A stretch of 64,000 nucleotides of DNA from Lepus europaeus (GCF_033115175.1 NC_084831.1:12000540-12064539), one strand, 5' to 3'. Shown: positions 54,700-64,000, counted from the stretch's first letter. Notes: a model not told the origin generated them from the letters alone. Program-made: numbers and translations.

Positions 54700-55445
54700 T
54701 CCTTTCATGTCATAGGCGTGGTGATCACACTGCCTCGGCGTCCCTGGCGAGCCTGGGGTCTGGGTGGTCTCAGGATCGGCACCTTTTCCTTTGCCCTGGT
54801 CCGTGCACGCGCTGAGTGATCTGGGTTTGTATTTGCAGATGCATGGTGCGCGTCCCTGACCGCAGAGGCCAAGTTGCCTGGAGTTTGGAACACGTGAGCA
54901 TGCCCTTGTTCTGGGGGCTGCGATGTTTTGGTGGAGCCTGGGCCAGTCTTAGAGACCCTCTCCCCCTTTCTGGAATCTTCTTTCCTGGCTTTTGCCCTCA
55001 CCACTGTCATGAAGCCCCTTGAGTGGCCAAGGCAACCGCCGCCTCCTGTGTCCGTAACTGGGGTTCCCTTCGCCCCGTGATTGACCTGGGTCCTCGGGGT
55101 GCCCCTCCCACCGGGCTCCGCTCCTGCGCGCCCACTCTCTGCCGCAGGTTCCTTCTCGGGGCCGGACTCCAGGCCTCGGAGCGTCCCCAGGCATGGCTGT
55201 CGAGGATATGACCCCGGCCTCCCGTGGCTCTCCGCTCTTCCCGGAGTGGCTCCTGGCCCGCTCTCTAGCTGGGGCATCTCACAGTTCCCCTGTGCAGAAC
55301 GAAACGCCCGACTGCTCCCCGCCCCCACCTGCTCCCCGCTAGTGGTCCCCTCTCCGTGAGCGGCTCCTCCGTTTCTCTTCTGCCTTCTGGAGCAAAAATG
55401 TTCATCGTGCTCCTGGTCCTGTAGCCGCAGCATCAGCCTTGCTTT
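54700..55445. other. Unannotated stretch
   Basis: It is GC-rich with no recognised element. A long minus-strand open frame here has no domain or splice support. Confidence 0.35.
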
Positions 55446-55745
55446 TCAAGATTTTTATTCATTTGAGAGGCAGAGAGAGAGAGAAACTTATCATTTCTAT
55501 CTGCTGCTTCACTCCCCAAATGCCCACAACATCTAGGCCTGGGCCAGTCGGAAGCCAGGTGCCAGGAACTGGATCTGGGTCCCCCACGTGGGTGACAGGG
55601 ACTCAACCACTCGAGCCGTCACTGCTGCCTCCCGGGGTCAGCGTCGGCTGGAAGCTGGGGTCAGGAGCCAGAGCCAAGTCCTGGACCCAGGCGCCCTGAC
55701 GTGGGGCATGGGCATTTTAAACCCATGTCCGCACCGCTGGGCCTG
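55446..55745 (-). mobile_element. CSINE, diverged
   Basis: TTTTTATTCATTTGAGAGGC to ACCGCTGGGCCTGACGC. Confidence 0.85.
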
Positions 55746-55752
55746 ACGCTCG

Positions 55753-56023
55753 TCCCTCAGTCCCCATGGGGAGATGGTTCCGGGGTCCCCGAGGACGGCA
55801 GAGTGGCGCCGTATTTGCCTATAACCCGCACCTGTGTGCGTGAAGTCATATCTCACTTAGGCTCACAGGGGCACGCGCTGTGCACATGGCTGCTCCGTCG
55901 TGTTCTTTAGGGAATGATGCGTGTCCAGTGCAAACACAGTTTTGTTTCCCCAAGTATTTTGGTCACCTCTTGGCTGCCCCAACAGGTGCAGAGCCATGGA
56001 CACAGGAAGTCGAGTCCGTGTCT
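55753..56023 (+). mobile_element. Tigger/pogo-like DNA transposon relic
   Basis: CCCCATGGGGAGATGGTTCC, GTATTTGCCTATAACCCGCA, CTTTAGGGAATGATGCGTG, CCCCAAGTATTTTGGTC and CATGGACACAGGAAGTCGAG are in the order of Tigger/MER2-type elements as I recall them. It is short and non-autonomous. Confidence 0.6.
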
Positions 56024-56323
56024 GGCGTGTGACGGCTCTCAGCCTCGCCACGGCTGCCCCCTCTTCTGATTCCTCCACTTCCGAGCCTCTGTTCTGGTCT
56101 TCGTATCAGCGCAGACCACTCTGGCAGATCTGACCGCGGCGCCGCCCAGCCCTCCAGGGCTGTCCCTCACCAAGGCCCTCGCAGGCCCTCCACACCCTCC
56201 TCGGCCACTGGCCTCTCCTGGCCGTCTCTCTCGGGGCCACACCTGGCCGCGTCCCCCTCAGGGCCTTTGCACTGCAGCTCCTGGGTGTGCAGTGCGTTTC
56301 CAGTGTCCACATGCTTTATTTTG
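56024..56323. other. Unannotated stretch
   Basis: TCAGGGCCTTTGCACTGCAG (56259) hints at an L2 fragment. Nothing else is recognised. Confidence 0.3.
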
Positions 56324-56565
56324 TAAAAATTTATCTTCATCTTATTCGAAAGGCAGAGACAGAGAGCTTTGGTCCACTGGTTCACTCCCCGGGGGACTGA
56401 ATGGGGCCAGGAACTCCATCTGGATCTCCCCTGTGGCTGGCAGGGAGCCGAGTACCTTGAGCCCTGGAACATTAGCAGGAAGGTGGGTTGGGAGAGCAGT
56501 AGCCAGGACGGAGCCCAGGCGCCCCGGGATGGCGTGTGGGTGTCCTGAGCAGCTACCTAACTTCT
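56324..56565 (-). mobile_element. CSINE, shortened
   Basis: TGTAAAAATTTATCTTCATC, GAAAGGCAGAGACAGAGAGC and TTCACTCCCCGGGGGACTG; an internal segment is missing. Confidence 0.75.
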
Positions 56566-56589
56566 GTGCACTTGGGAGCCCCACGGAGC

Positions 56590-56765
56590 GCCTGCGTGAC
56601 CTCTCCCTCTTCCCGCCCCTCCCTGCAGGCTGACCCGTCTGTGAGTCCCTGCGGCTGGGCTGTGTTGGATTCCTCGGCTCCTCTCTTGCTTGAACATAAA
56701 CTTCCAGCAGGGGACGGTGGCGTCTGTGTAGTTTTGGGCCCATAGTAGGTGCGCAGTAGGGAGGT
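56590..56765 (+). mobile_element. L2-like 3' fragment
   Basis: TGCTTGAACATAAACTTCCA, TAGTTTTGGGCCCATAGTAG and GTGCGCAGTAGGG resemble the L2 terminus. Confidence 0.5.
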
Positions 56766-56770
56766 GCAAT

Positions 56771-57628
56771 AGGGATGCTTTGGGATACGTGGATTTGATC
56801 TCTATCTGAGGATTTGCCTCCAAATGTTCTTCTGTCAAGGTCCGGGGGAGGGGCCTGCCATCCTCACCCCCCCACCCCCCAGGACAGGAAGGCCCTCAGC
56901 CTGCAGCCTGCCCCCTCCCCTGCCCGATGAGCATCTTGATTGACAGCCGCAGTGGCGATCCCCCCCCCCCCGCCCCAAGTCCAGATGCCGGGGCCACGGG
57001 AGCATCCATCTGTCACTCTGCTCTCATGGTGCAGGGGAGGGAGGCAGAGACAGAGCCTGCTTCCCGGAATGTCATCCCAGCGTCCGCATCTCCATCACTC
57101 CAGGTGATCCAGTCCAAGAGATCCATCACTCAACCTGCCAGCAGGCGAGGGAGGAGCCCCGGCTCCTCTCCTCCACCGCCTCTCCCCGGGTCTGATGGCA
57201 GAGCTCGGTCAAGGCCGGGGAGCCTGCTCGCTACCCAGGGCTGGTTCCAGCGGGAAGCCACTGGGCCGGGCAGGGCTGTCACGCTCAGCTGTGATGGGTA
57301 GATGCAGTGCTGTCCAGAAATCGAACAGAGCAGGTGGCTGGCCAAGTGACAGCCCGGAGACGTGGCTTCCGGTTGGAAGGCTCTCGTACGGGAAACACCC
57401 ACAGCCAGTGTGGGCAGGCGGTCTGCTGTCGTGTGATGATTTGTCTTCTGCAAGGGGGCCTCGGGCACCTGTCCCTGGCTGGCCCACACCCATTGCCTCG
57501 TCCCTGAGGCAGCCTTTACCGAGAGGCACATTCCCTCTAGCAAGGATTTCGTTGTGAGAGTTGTGGCACACATACCGTGTGTGCTACCTGCACAGGCAAG
57601 GTGCGGCACAGGGACGCGCGGTGTGGAG
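56771..57628. other. Unannotated stretch
   Basis: C runs at 56868-56880 and 56960-56975. There is no exon with splice sites and no recognised repeat. Confidence 0.35.
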
Positions 57629-57733
57629 CAGAGACCTGGAAGAAGCACCTGGCTGCTGGCTTCGGATAGGTGTAACTCTGGCTGTTGTGGCCATCTGGGG
57701 AGTGAGCCAGCAGATGGAACACCTCTCTCTCTC

Positions 57734-57770
<37 letters not shown>

Positions 57771-57820
57771 GCCTCTCTATAACTGTCTTTCAAATAAATA
57801 ATCTTTAAAAAAAAAAAAGT
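57629..57820 (+). mobile_element. CSINE, 5'-truncated
   Basis: It begins in the body at AGAGACCTGGAAGAAGCACC, has a (CT)n segment of about 50 bp at 57724-57770, and ends AAATAAATAATCTTTAAAAA. Confidence 0.92.
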
Positions 57821-57856
57821 TAGCTGCTTAGTTCATACTCAAAGCCTAGTTCCTGG

Positions 57857-58137
57857 GGCGGGTGTCTGGAGTCGTGGGCGTGGTGCTGCTTGGGGTGCTC
57901 GGACTGCCTGGGTCCCGTCCCTGCCCCGCTCCTCACCCCGGCTTCCTGCCAGTGTAGACCCTGGGCGGCAGCGCTGATGACTCAGGCATGAGTCCCTGCC
58001 GCCCGTGCGGGAGACCCGGATGGAGCTCCTGGCTCCTGGCGTTGGCCTGGCCCAGCCCCTGCTGTTACAGGCATTTGGGGAGTGAACCGGCAGATGGAAG
58101 ATCTCCGTCTGTCTCTGATTTTCAAATAAGTGAAAGT
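57857..58137 (+). mobile_element. CSINE, diverged
   Basis: GGCGGGTGTCTGGAGTCGTG, CCTGCCGCCCGTGCGGGAGA, and the TTTTCAAATAAGTGAAAGTG tail. Confidence 0.7.
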
Positions 58138-58800
58138 GTAATCCCTACCCCCACCCCAAGCGACACCTGCCTGCTGTTCAGTGTGCGCAGACTGCCCAGA
58201 GTTTAACCCCTGCCCTGCCTTTGTTGCTTATAAGGCTGGGAAGGTAACTGAACCCTGTGCGCCTCGATTTCCCCATCTGTAAGATGGGTGCAGTGATGGC
58301 CCCTGCCCTGTAGGCTGTGGGGGAGACGGGCTGCGTTCCTGCTGATGCCTGGACATTTTTGACCAGCACAAATGAGTTTCCCACAGCTCGCTCTCATACG
58401 CAAATGTCCCTCCTGGAGTGGGAAGAGGGTCTGTGCCCGGCAAAGGCCGCTCCGGCCGTCATCCCACCTGCTGGTCGCTAGCAGGTGGCCTGCAGTGGTG
58501 CCGCCCGCATTCCCAGGCCATCTAAGCGGGCAGCCAGCAGCTGCCAGGCCCTTCCCACGGCCCTGGAGCTCGCTGAGAGTCTGGAGAGACCTCCCACGCG
58601 GCCTCTGCCCTGGGGCAGTGCGAGGAGTGGATGGGCAGGTGGCCGCGGCGGCCGGATTCCTAGGAGGATGAGTTAGGCACGGGGAGAGCGTGCCAGGCCC
58701 GGCACTGCTCACAGCGGCGTGGAAGGGGAATCAGCCAAGCTTCCCGGAGGCCCGGTGGCCGGCGCCGGGGCGGAAGGCCCGCAAGTAACCCGCAGCCTCT
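58138..58800. other. Sequence immediately upstream of the ACTL8 coding exon
   Basis: Apart from the MIR at 58200, it is GC-rich unique intronic sequence leading to the acceptor at 58810. A TATA-less promoter here cannot be excluded. Confidence 0.35.
58200..58325 (+). mobile_element. MIR fragment
   Basis: GCCTCGATTTCCCCATCTGT, AAGATGGGTGCAGTGATGGC and CCCTGTAGGCTG fit the MIR 3' half. Confidence 0.75.
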
Positions 58801-58855
58801 CCCCCCACAGTGGCCCTCGTTTGCCAAGCATCGGAGACCCCGCGCTGCCTGAGCC
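58801..58855 (+). other. ACTL8: Splice acceptor and 5' UTR of ACTL8 coding exon 1
   Basis: The stretch GCAGCCTCTCCCCCCACAG forms a good polypyrimidine tract and AG ending at 58810. It is followed by 45 bp of 5' UTR (58811-58855) before the ATG. This implies at least one upstream non-coding exon. Its position is not resolved; the promoter-like blocks near 0.7 and 5.3 kb in this window are speculative candidates. Confidence 0.7.
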
Positions 58856-59203
58856 ATGGCCGGGAAAACCATCGTCATCGACCACGGCTCTGCGTTTCTG
58901 AAGGCCGGCCTGTCCGGCTGGAACGAGCCCCAGATGATCCTCCCCAGCGTGGTGAACTACATCCCGTGCCGGGAGAACCCTGGCCCCAGCTACGCCCGGC
59001 GGCGCGTGAGCCTGGGCGTCGACCTGTGCCACCCCGACACCTTCAGCTACCCCATCGAGCGCGGCCGCGTCCTCAACTGGGAGGGCGTCGAGCACATCTG
59101 GTCCTTCGTCCTGGAGCGGCACCGGCAGGAGTGCGAGGACGCCCCGGTCATCGTCACCCAGACCCCGGGGCAGGGGCCGGCGGACCGGCACAGGACGCTG
59201 GAG
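58856..59203 (+). CDS. ACTL8: ACTL8, coding exon 1 (codons 1-116)
   Basis: This exon encodes the N-terminal third of actin-like protein 8, a divergent actin-fold protein. In human the gene is expressed mainly in testis and is classed as a cancer/testis antigen. Its cellular role is poorly known. The translation begins MAGKTIVIDHGSAFLKAG: residues 9-18 match the actin phosphate-binding loop 1 (DNGSGMCKAG in actin). The ENPGPSYARRRVSLG and CHPDTFSYPIERG stretches are characteristic of ACTL8 rather than conventional actin. The start codon has G at -3 and +4 and lies 45 bp after a splice acceptor. The exon ends at GAG|GTGGGG exactly after codon 116 (phase 0). Frame stays open into the intron only because the intron is GC-rich repeat. 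The identification rests on recalled similarity to human ACTL8 over the whole length. Confidence 0.95.
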
Positions 59204-59786
59204 GTGGGGCCGCAGGGCGGGGCGGGCCGCGGGGCGGGGCCACGGGGCGGGGCTATGGGCGGGGCGGGCCACGGGGCGGGGCGGGGCTGGGGCTGTAGGG
59301 CGGGGCGGGGCAGGGGCTGCGGGGCTGGGCTGGGCTGGGCGGGGCTGCGGGGCGGAGCGGGGCAGGGCTGGCAGACCTGGGCCTGGGGCCGCGGGGCGGG
59401 GCGGGCCGCGGGGCGGGGCCACGGGGTGGGGAGGGCGGGGCTGACAGGCCTGGTCCTGGAGCTGCGGGGCAGGGTGGGGCGGGCGGGGTGGGGCGGGGCT
59501 GGCAGGCCCGGGCCTGGGGCCGCGGGGCGGGGCTACGGTGCGGGCGGGGCGGGGCTGGCAGGCCCGGGCCTGGGGCTGCGGGGCGGGGCAGGGCTATGGG
59601 ACGGGGCCGCGGGGCGGGGCGGGGCTGGCAGGCCTGGGCCTGGGGCTGCGGGGCGGGGTGGGGGCCCGCAGCTGGCAGGTCCTGTGGGGTAGGCATGGGC
59701 CTCGGGGCGCTCTGGGGCTGTAATGCCCGTGGTGTGCCCTGGGTTTGGGGGCGACCCACTGAGTGTCCCCCGCCTCCGGGCTGCAG
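59204..59786 (+). other. ACTL8: ACTL8 intron between the coding exons, filled by a GC-rich minisatellite
   Basis: The intron is 583 bp and phase 0, with a GT donor at 59204 and a pyrimidine-rich acceptor ending in CTGCAG at 59786. From about 59205 to 59690 it is built of degenerate GGGGCGGGGC / GGCAGGCCTGGGCCTGGGGCTGC units. CpG and G-run density is very high, which suggests G-quadruplex and GC-box potential. The last 90 bp are non-repetitive. Confidence 0.85.
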
Positions 59787-60539
59787 GTCATGTTTGAGCT
59801 GCTCGATGTCCCGGCCCTGCTGCTGCCCAACCAGATGGAGATGTCGCTGTACGCCTCGGGGCTGCTCACCGGCACCGTGCTGGACTCTGGCTATGGCCTG
59901 ACCCGCGTGCAGCCCTTCCACCTGGGCCGCACCTCCCCCTCCAGCTGCAAGACCATGGAGTTTGCCGGCCAGGACCTCGCTGCCTACCTCCGCAAGAGCC
60001 TCTTCAAGGACGACTGCGACCCGCACAACCTCTTCCAGCTGGAGACGGTGACCGGCACGCAGATGGGCAAGTGCTACGTGCCGCAGAACCTGGGCGAGGC
60101 GCTGGACTTCTGCCAGAGCCTGCCGAGCGGCGCAGACGAGAGCAACACCTACCTGCTGCCCGACGGCACGTCCGCCGAGCTGACGCCCATGCAGCGCCTG
60201 GCGCCCGAGATGTTCTTCAGCCCGCAGGTGTTCGACCTGCCGGGGCCCAGCGTGCCCGACATGGTGGTGGAGTCCATCAAGACGTGCGAGGCCTCCACGC
60301 ACGAGCAGCTCATCTCGCACGTCATGGCCTGCGGCGGGAACACGCTGTACCCCGGCTTCACCAAGCGCCTGCAGAAGGAGCTGTCGGCCGAGCACTTCGC
60401 CTCCGCCAAGGCCACGCTCTGGGTGGGTAGCAACAGGAATTTCAGCGTCTGGCTCGGGGCGTCGCTCATGGCCCACCTGTCCACGTACAAGTCGGAGTGG
60501 ATGACCAGGGAGGAGTACGACGAGGGGGCCCGGGTGTGA
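59787..60539 (+). CDS. ACTL8: ACTL8, coding exon 2 (codons 117-366 plus stop)
   Basis: This exon encodes residues 117-366, so the protein is 366 residues, the length I recall for human ACTL8 and slightly shorter than actin's 375. It starts after a CTGCAG acceptor at VMFELLDVP. Actin landmarks in order: QMEMSLYASG (Q132 aligns with catalytic Gln137 of actin); phosphate loop 2 DSGYGLTR at 149-156, where actin has DSGDGVTH; the FAGQDL segment; the adenosine-loop motif GGNTLYPG at 299-306; and an actin-like C-terminal helix ending WMTREEYDEGARV. Actin's Asp157 and His161 are replaced by Tyr152 and Arg156, so ATP hydrolysis is probably weakened; as I recall, human ACTL8 shares these changes. Actin's terminal HRKCF is absent. 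There is no frameshift or premature stop, and codon use is strongly GC3-biased. Confidence 0.95.
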   Translation, partial: VMFELLDVPALLLPNQMEMSLYASGLLTGTVLDSGYGLTRVQPFHLGRTSPSSCKTMEFAGQDLAAYLRKSLFKDDCDPHNLFQLETVTGTQMGKCYVPQNLGEALDFCQSLPSGADESNTYLLPDGTSAELTPMQRLAPEMFFSPQVFDLPGPSVPDMVVESIKTCEASTHEQLISHVMACGGNTLYPGFTKRLQKELSAEHFASAKATLWVGSNRNFSVWLGASLMAHLSTYKSEWMTREEYDEGARV

Positions 60540-61020
60540 GCCGGTGGCCTCTCGAGGGGCCTGGGGACGAGATGGTCAGGGGGCAGGGGTGGGGCGGGGT
60601 TAGAGTTAGCTGGCTTTGGATGTTTCTTGACTCTGAGTTTTTATCTTGTTGGCAGAGTGGGCTCCAGGCTGAGGGCGGATGGGGCGCCAGCCCTGGACCC
60701 TGTTCGGGGAAAGCCTCGTCCAGGCTGCTTGGTCATGGAGGTGGGCGTGACCCTCGGCGGGCCTCCCCCGTGCCTAGAAGCCACCCTGTGTTCGCTGGTC
60801 CTTTCCTGGGGTCATCCCACTGGGCTCGGTTGGTTAGGTTTTAAGTGGGCCGAGAGCGAATAGTAACAGATCAGCTTTGATTGGGGGCGGGGGGTGGGGT
60901 GGGGGGGAGTTGAGTGTTCTAGTCTTTCAGGCTGTGTGGCCTGGGTCGTCTCTGAGGGGCGCCTTTCCCGCCTGGGGCCTTGTTTTATATACGCAAATAA
61001 ACATCCGGTTTGGAACCCGT
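60540..61020 (+). other. ACTL8: ACTL8 3' UTR
   Basis: This is non-coding sequence between the TGA stop and the region just past the AATAAA signal, about 480 bp long. It includes a G-run-rich stretch at 60884-60908. The cleavage point is inferred to lie about 10-25 bp after the signal and was not observed. Confidence 0.65.
60996..61001 (+). terminator. ACTL8: Poly(A) signal AATAAA of ACTL8
   Basis: A canonical AATAAA lies 457 bp after the stop codon. It is followed at about 61018-61040 by a GT-rich downstream element (GTGCTGTGCTGGCTTCTGTG). It is the first AATAAA after the stop. Confidence 0.8.
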
Positions 61021-61764
61021 GCTGTGCTGGCTTCTGTGATGGATGGGGGGCGGGGATGGGGGCGCCCCAGGGCCGGTGTGAGCCTGCGGGGGCCAGGCTG
61101 AGGGGGTCCAGGAGCAGGGCGGCCTCGGGCCCCCCACTGGTGCGTCCTGTCGCTCCTCCCATCCTCCTGGGGACTGTCAGCCATGCCGTGCAGGTAGATA
61201 ATCGCCACCCCCTATTGGCCAGGGAGGAGGGGCCCGAAAAAAAGTCTTCACGTGGGCAGAGACAGAGACCACCAGGGCTGCCAGGGTCTGTGCCCTACCC
61301 TCCGCCCCCCACAGCCCAGTGTGAGGCCCTGGCTCCTAGACGGGGCCACGTGACGAGGTTCTGGCTCAGTTCTGTGCACCCAGGACCCTTCACCATTGGC
61401 TCACGGGAGGCAGAAGATGGGGCAGAGGCTGGGAAGCCGGAGGGGGGTGGAGGAGCCGGACGGGGGTGGAGCAGGGATTTGAACCCAGGTCCGCCTGTAC
61501 TAAAGCCCGTGTTGTTACTCCGGCGCCAGGCTGCCCTCCCAGCTTTCCAGGCCCTGTTGTTCCCTTCAGCCTGGAAATGCAGCTGGGCGAATTGCCGAGG
61601 TTTGAGCAGAGGCCACTTGTGGCTGATGTCGAGGCTCGGGCATCCGGGGCCGTCCTCTTGGTGCTCGGCACCTGGGACATCTGTGCAACCCGGGGAGGGG
61701 GCAGAACTGCACGCGAGGGAGAGGAGGGCCGGGCACGGGGTGTTTTCTTCGCTCATTTAGCTCC
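61021..61764. other. Flank downstream of ACTL8
   Basis: It is unique apart from the MIR at 61395-61530. No exon is supported. Confidence 0.35.
61395..61530 (-). mobile_element. MIR-like fragment
   Basis: CAGGGATTTGAACCCAGGTC, CGCCTGTACTAAAGCCCGTG and TTGTTACTCC are minus-strand MIR phrases. Confidence 0.6.
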
Positions 61765-61985
61765 GGGCAACTGTCATCAGAGCTCTCGTTCTCGTTTTAT
61801 TCTGAATGTAACATTTAACCTTTCTGTGCAAGCATCAAATCTCCTGCCTGGTGTATAATTACCAACTTTTCTTGGCTTTCTCGCCCCCCTCCCCCACCCC
61901 GAAAGCTTTTAAAATTCCCTCGCTGCGTACCATCGCTCTCCTCCGACTCGCCAATTAAACTAAAAATAGCAGCTTGCGCGGGGCT
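61765..61985. promoter_or_regulatory. Candidate conserved regulatory block downstream of ACTL8
   Basis: It is AT-rich with TTTATTCTGAATGTAACATT, GTGTATAATTACCAAC (TAATTA), AGCTTTTAAAATTCCC, CCAATTAAAC, and a perfect MEF2 site CTAAAAATAG at 61960-61969. It fits no repeat family known to me. The role is inferred from motif content. Confidence 0.45.
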
Positions 61986-62709
61986 GTGCAGGCTGTCAGC
62001 CTAACGTGGGCACGCCAGGCCTGGCGGGGTGGCACGCGGTGCCCAGACATTGCCTGCCGGCTCCGGCACGGCCTGGCAGCTGCTCGGAGCTGGGGGAGGC
62101 TTTGCCGCTGCCGGGGGTCCGGGGCTCCGTGCCAGGGGCAGCCAGGTGCAGGGCGGAGGAGGCAGGGTCTTGGCAGCTGGGCGAGGGGTGGGGTGGGGCT
62201 GGCGGCAGAGACAAAGGGAAAGGCCCCCAGGCGGTCCCTCCCCGGTGGGGAGGGGGCCCTGCCAATGGCTTCCGGTGCCAAGGAGGGCTGGGGCTTGGCA
62301 CCCTTGTGTTCGGGCTGGGGTGGGACCAGAGCTTTAGGTCCTGCGGAGGCCGGGAGCTGTGTCAGAGTGAACACGGAGCCCTCCTGGCTCCCGGAGACAG
62401 TTTTATCGCCTCCCCCCGTGCTGTGGTTTGAGTGGGATTTGGTGGCCAGAGAGGAGCCCAGAGTTCTACAGGTGCTGTGAGGTGGAGACCTCAGCCAGGC
62501 ACAGGGCTCGGAGGCGGGGCCTGGGGGGGACTGGGTGCGAGGGGTCATCGGAGTGGACCCCGAGGGTGATGACCCGAGGCTGAGCTGACAGGGCTGCCTG
62601 ATCTGGGACTGTGAACCTCGAGAGCCATGAGTGCAGACAGAGCCCTTTGCTGGGTAAAGTGAGCCAGGCCTGGGTTTACATCCTCGGGTTCAGAAGCTGA
62701 CCGAATACA
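61986..62709. other. Unannotated GC-rich stretch
   Basis: No element or exon is recognised. Confidence 0.35.
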
Positions 62710-63040
62710 CCAGGAGGCACAGCGGGCTAACGCCCTGGCCTGCAGTGCCGGCATCCCATATGGGTCCTGGTTAGAGTCCTGGCTGCTCCTCTTTCGATCC
62801 AGCTCCCTGCTGTGGCCTGGGAAAGCAGTGGGAGATGGTCCAAGTGCTTGGGTCCCTGCACCCGCTTGGGAGACCCGGAAGAAGCTCCTGGCTCCTGGCT
62901 TCGGATTGGCCCAGCTCTTGCTGTTGTGACCATTTGGGGAGTGAACCAGCGGATGGAAGGTCTGTCTCTCTCTCTCTCTCTCTCCTTCTCTCTCTGTGAC
63001 TCTGCCTTTCAAATAAAAAAATAAATTAAAAAAAAAATAA
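62710..63040 (+). mobile_element. CSINE
   Basis: GGAGGCACAGCGGGCTAACG, (CT)n at 62963-62985, and the tail AAATAAAAAAATAAATTAAA. Confidence 0.92.
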
Positions 63041-63509
63041 GAGTCCTGGGTATAGCTTGGAGAGGAGCCCGGGGAGGGAGGGGCAGAGCAGTGGCTGGAG
63101 CCGTGCAGACAGGCCTCCTGGCAGATCCCAGTGTCTGGGCCCTCGCCCCACTCTGACGGCTTGGATTGGGAAGCTGTTAGGGCAATACGTGGTTGTGGCT
63201 AACAGATCTTCCCTCGTGTCAGCTGGCAGTGGCTGCCAGGGGTGTGGTGCACCCTGGGTCTAGGGGACGGCGGGCGGGGAAGCCCGGAGTGCAGGACTCG
63301 TGGGGAACCGGCTCCAAGGTGGCCACAGCAGCTGAACTCACGGTGAGGGCCAGGTGCACCCTGCCCTGGGTGAGCCGTCCACTTGGCTCCTCCTGCTCTT
63401 CTTTTCGGCACTGCCCTGCGTGGACAGCTCCCTGGGCTCAGCACCTGCTTCTCGCCACACTGAGCGTCTTCTGCGCCAGGAAGCCGACCGGGATTGACAG
63501 CACAGGGCT
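63041..63509. other. Unannotated stretch
   Basis: No element or exon is recognised. Confidence 0.3.
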
Positions 63510-63665
63510 CTGGTGTGGCAGCCAGACAGACATCAGCTGGGCTCTGCTGCCTGCTTGTGCTGTGTGGCCTGGGGCAAAGAACTTCCCCTCTCTGGTTCTG
63601 TGGGTTCACCTGTAACGTGGCAGGGATAACACTTAGCTCATGAGGTTAACGTGGGGATTACAGTC
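63510..63665 (+). mobile_element. MIR element
   Basis: CTGTGTGGCCTGGGGCAAAG, CTCTGGTTCTGTGGGTTCAC and TCATGAGGTTAACGTGGGG span the plus-strand MIR core and 3' part. Confidence 0.75.
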
Positions 63666-63734
63666 CAATAAACATTCTCTAAGCATCTGTTATCCACCTT
63701 GGGCCCTTTTCTAAATGAGAAGAATGTCCTAGGG

Positions 63735-63982
63735 TTGCGTGTTTAGCCTGTAGTTAAGGTTCCAGCGTCCTGGTTCGGAGTCCCCGGCTCCAGCCGACCT
63801 GGGAGGCACTCAGGATGATGGCTCCAGTAATCGGGTTCCTGCCCCCACGTGGGAGGGCTGAGTTCAGCCCCTGGCTCTGGCTCTGTTTGGTCCAGCCCAG
63901 CCCTGGCCCTTGCAGGCATCTGAGGAGGGAACCAGCAGGCAGAAGCAGCTCTCTTTGTCTGCCTCTCAGATAAATGTGAATG
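63735..63982 (+). mobile_element. Old CSINE, diverged
   Basis: GCGTGTTTAGCCTGTAGTTA, CCTGGTTCGGAGTCCCCGGC, CCCACGTGGGAGG and the CTCTCAGATAAATGTGAATG tail. Confidence 0.75.
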
Positions 63983-64000
63983 TTACGTTGACAAAGCAGC

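Noticed and set aside
54705-55433. 242-codon minus-strand frame
   Set aside because: GC-rich by-product with no known domain, no repeat of gene-like conservation, and no splice support.
58856-59692. 278-codon read-through of ACTL8 exon 1 into the intron
   Set aside because: The GT donor, in-phase acceptor and perfect continuation into exon 2 show that this is intron. The extra residues are Gly/Ala/Arg repeat.
59253-60476. 407-codon minus-strand frame opposite ACTL8
   Set aside because: It is a shadow of GC-rich coding sequence and the intronic repeat on the opposite strand.

Overview
The window is mammalian nuclear DNA, almost certainly lagomorph and most likely European rabbit. About fifty copies or fragments of a tRNA-derived SINE match the rabbit C-repeat (CSINE): a tRNA-like head around GGCGCTGTGGCGCAGTGGGTTAA, a CT-rich 3' part, and a TTTCAAATAAATAAAT tail. 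I see no bacterial, organellar or viral gene organisation. The sequence is GC-rich and unusually dense in minisatellites.

One protein gene is clearly supported. ACTL8 (actin-like 8) is on the + strand near the right end, with coding exons at 58856-59203 and 59787-60539. They are separated by a 583-bp GC-rich intron and joined in phase 0 to give 366 codons. A 3' splice acceptor just before the start codon shows there is at least one 5' non-coding exon further upstream. A poly(A) signal lies at 60996-61001. In human, ACTL8 lies in 1p36.13 and has a long 5' intron, so most of 1-58800 is probably intergenic or 5'-intronic sequence of this locus. I found no other believable coding exon.

Layout: 0.3-5.6 kb holds two related copies of a promoter-like GC-rich block, about 4.6 kb apart. 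Each carries a TTTAA-type box, a CTCF-like core and a consensus splice donor. 5.8-18 kb is unique GC-rich DNA with minisatellites, SINEs (one nested inside another), a hAT relic, a block with two perfect octamers, and an AT-rich, homeobox-site-rich block at 16.5-16.8 kb that looks like a conserved enhancer. 18-24.7 kb is free of rabbit SINEs. 24.7-47 kb mixes SINEs with large minisatellites at 30.9-32.5, 35.0-36.5, 41.1-42.3, 44.3-45.2 and 45.9-46.9 kb, and two more enhancer-like blocks at about 40.1 and 43.2 kb. 47.4-54 kb is the decayed remains of an ancient LINE-1 on the minus strand, split by many SINEs. 55-58 kb has a Tigger/pogo-like relic and more SINEs. 58.8-61 kb is ACTL8, followed by another AT-rich candidate regulatory block with a perfect MEF2 site at about 61.96 kb.

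Most long open frames in the window come from GC-rich composition and tandem repeats, not genes. All family assignments were made by eye from sequence patterns and recalled consensus features; no alignment or database search was run.
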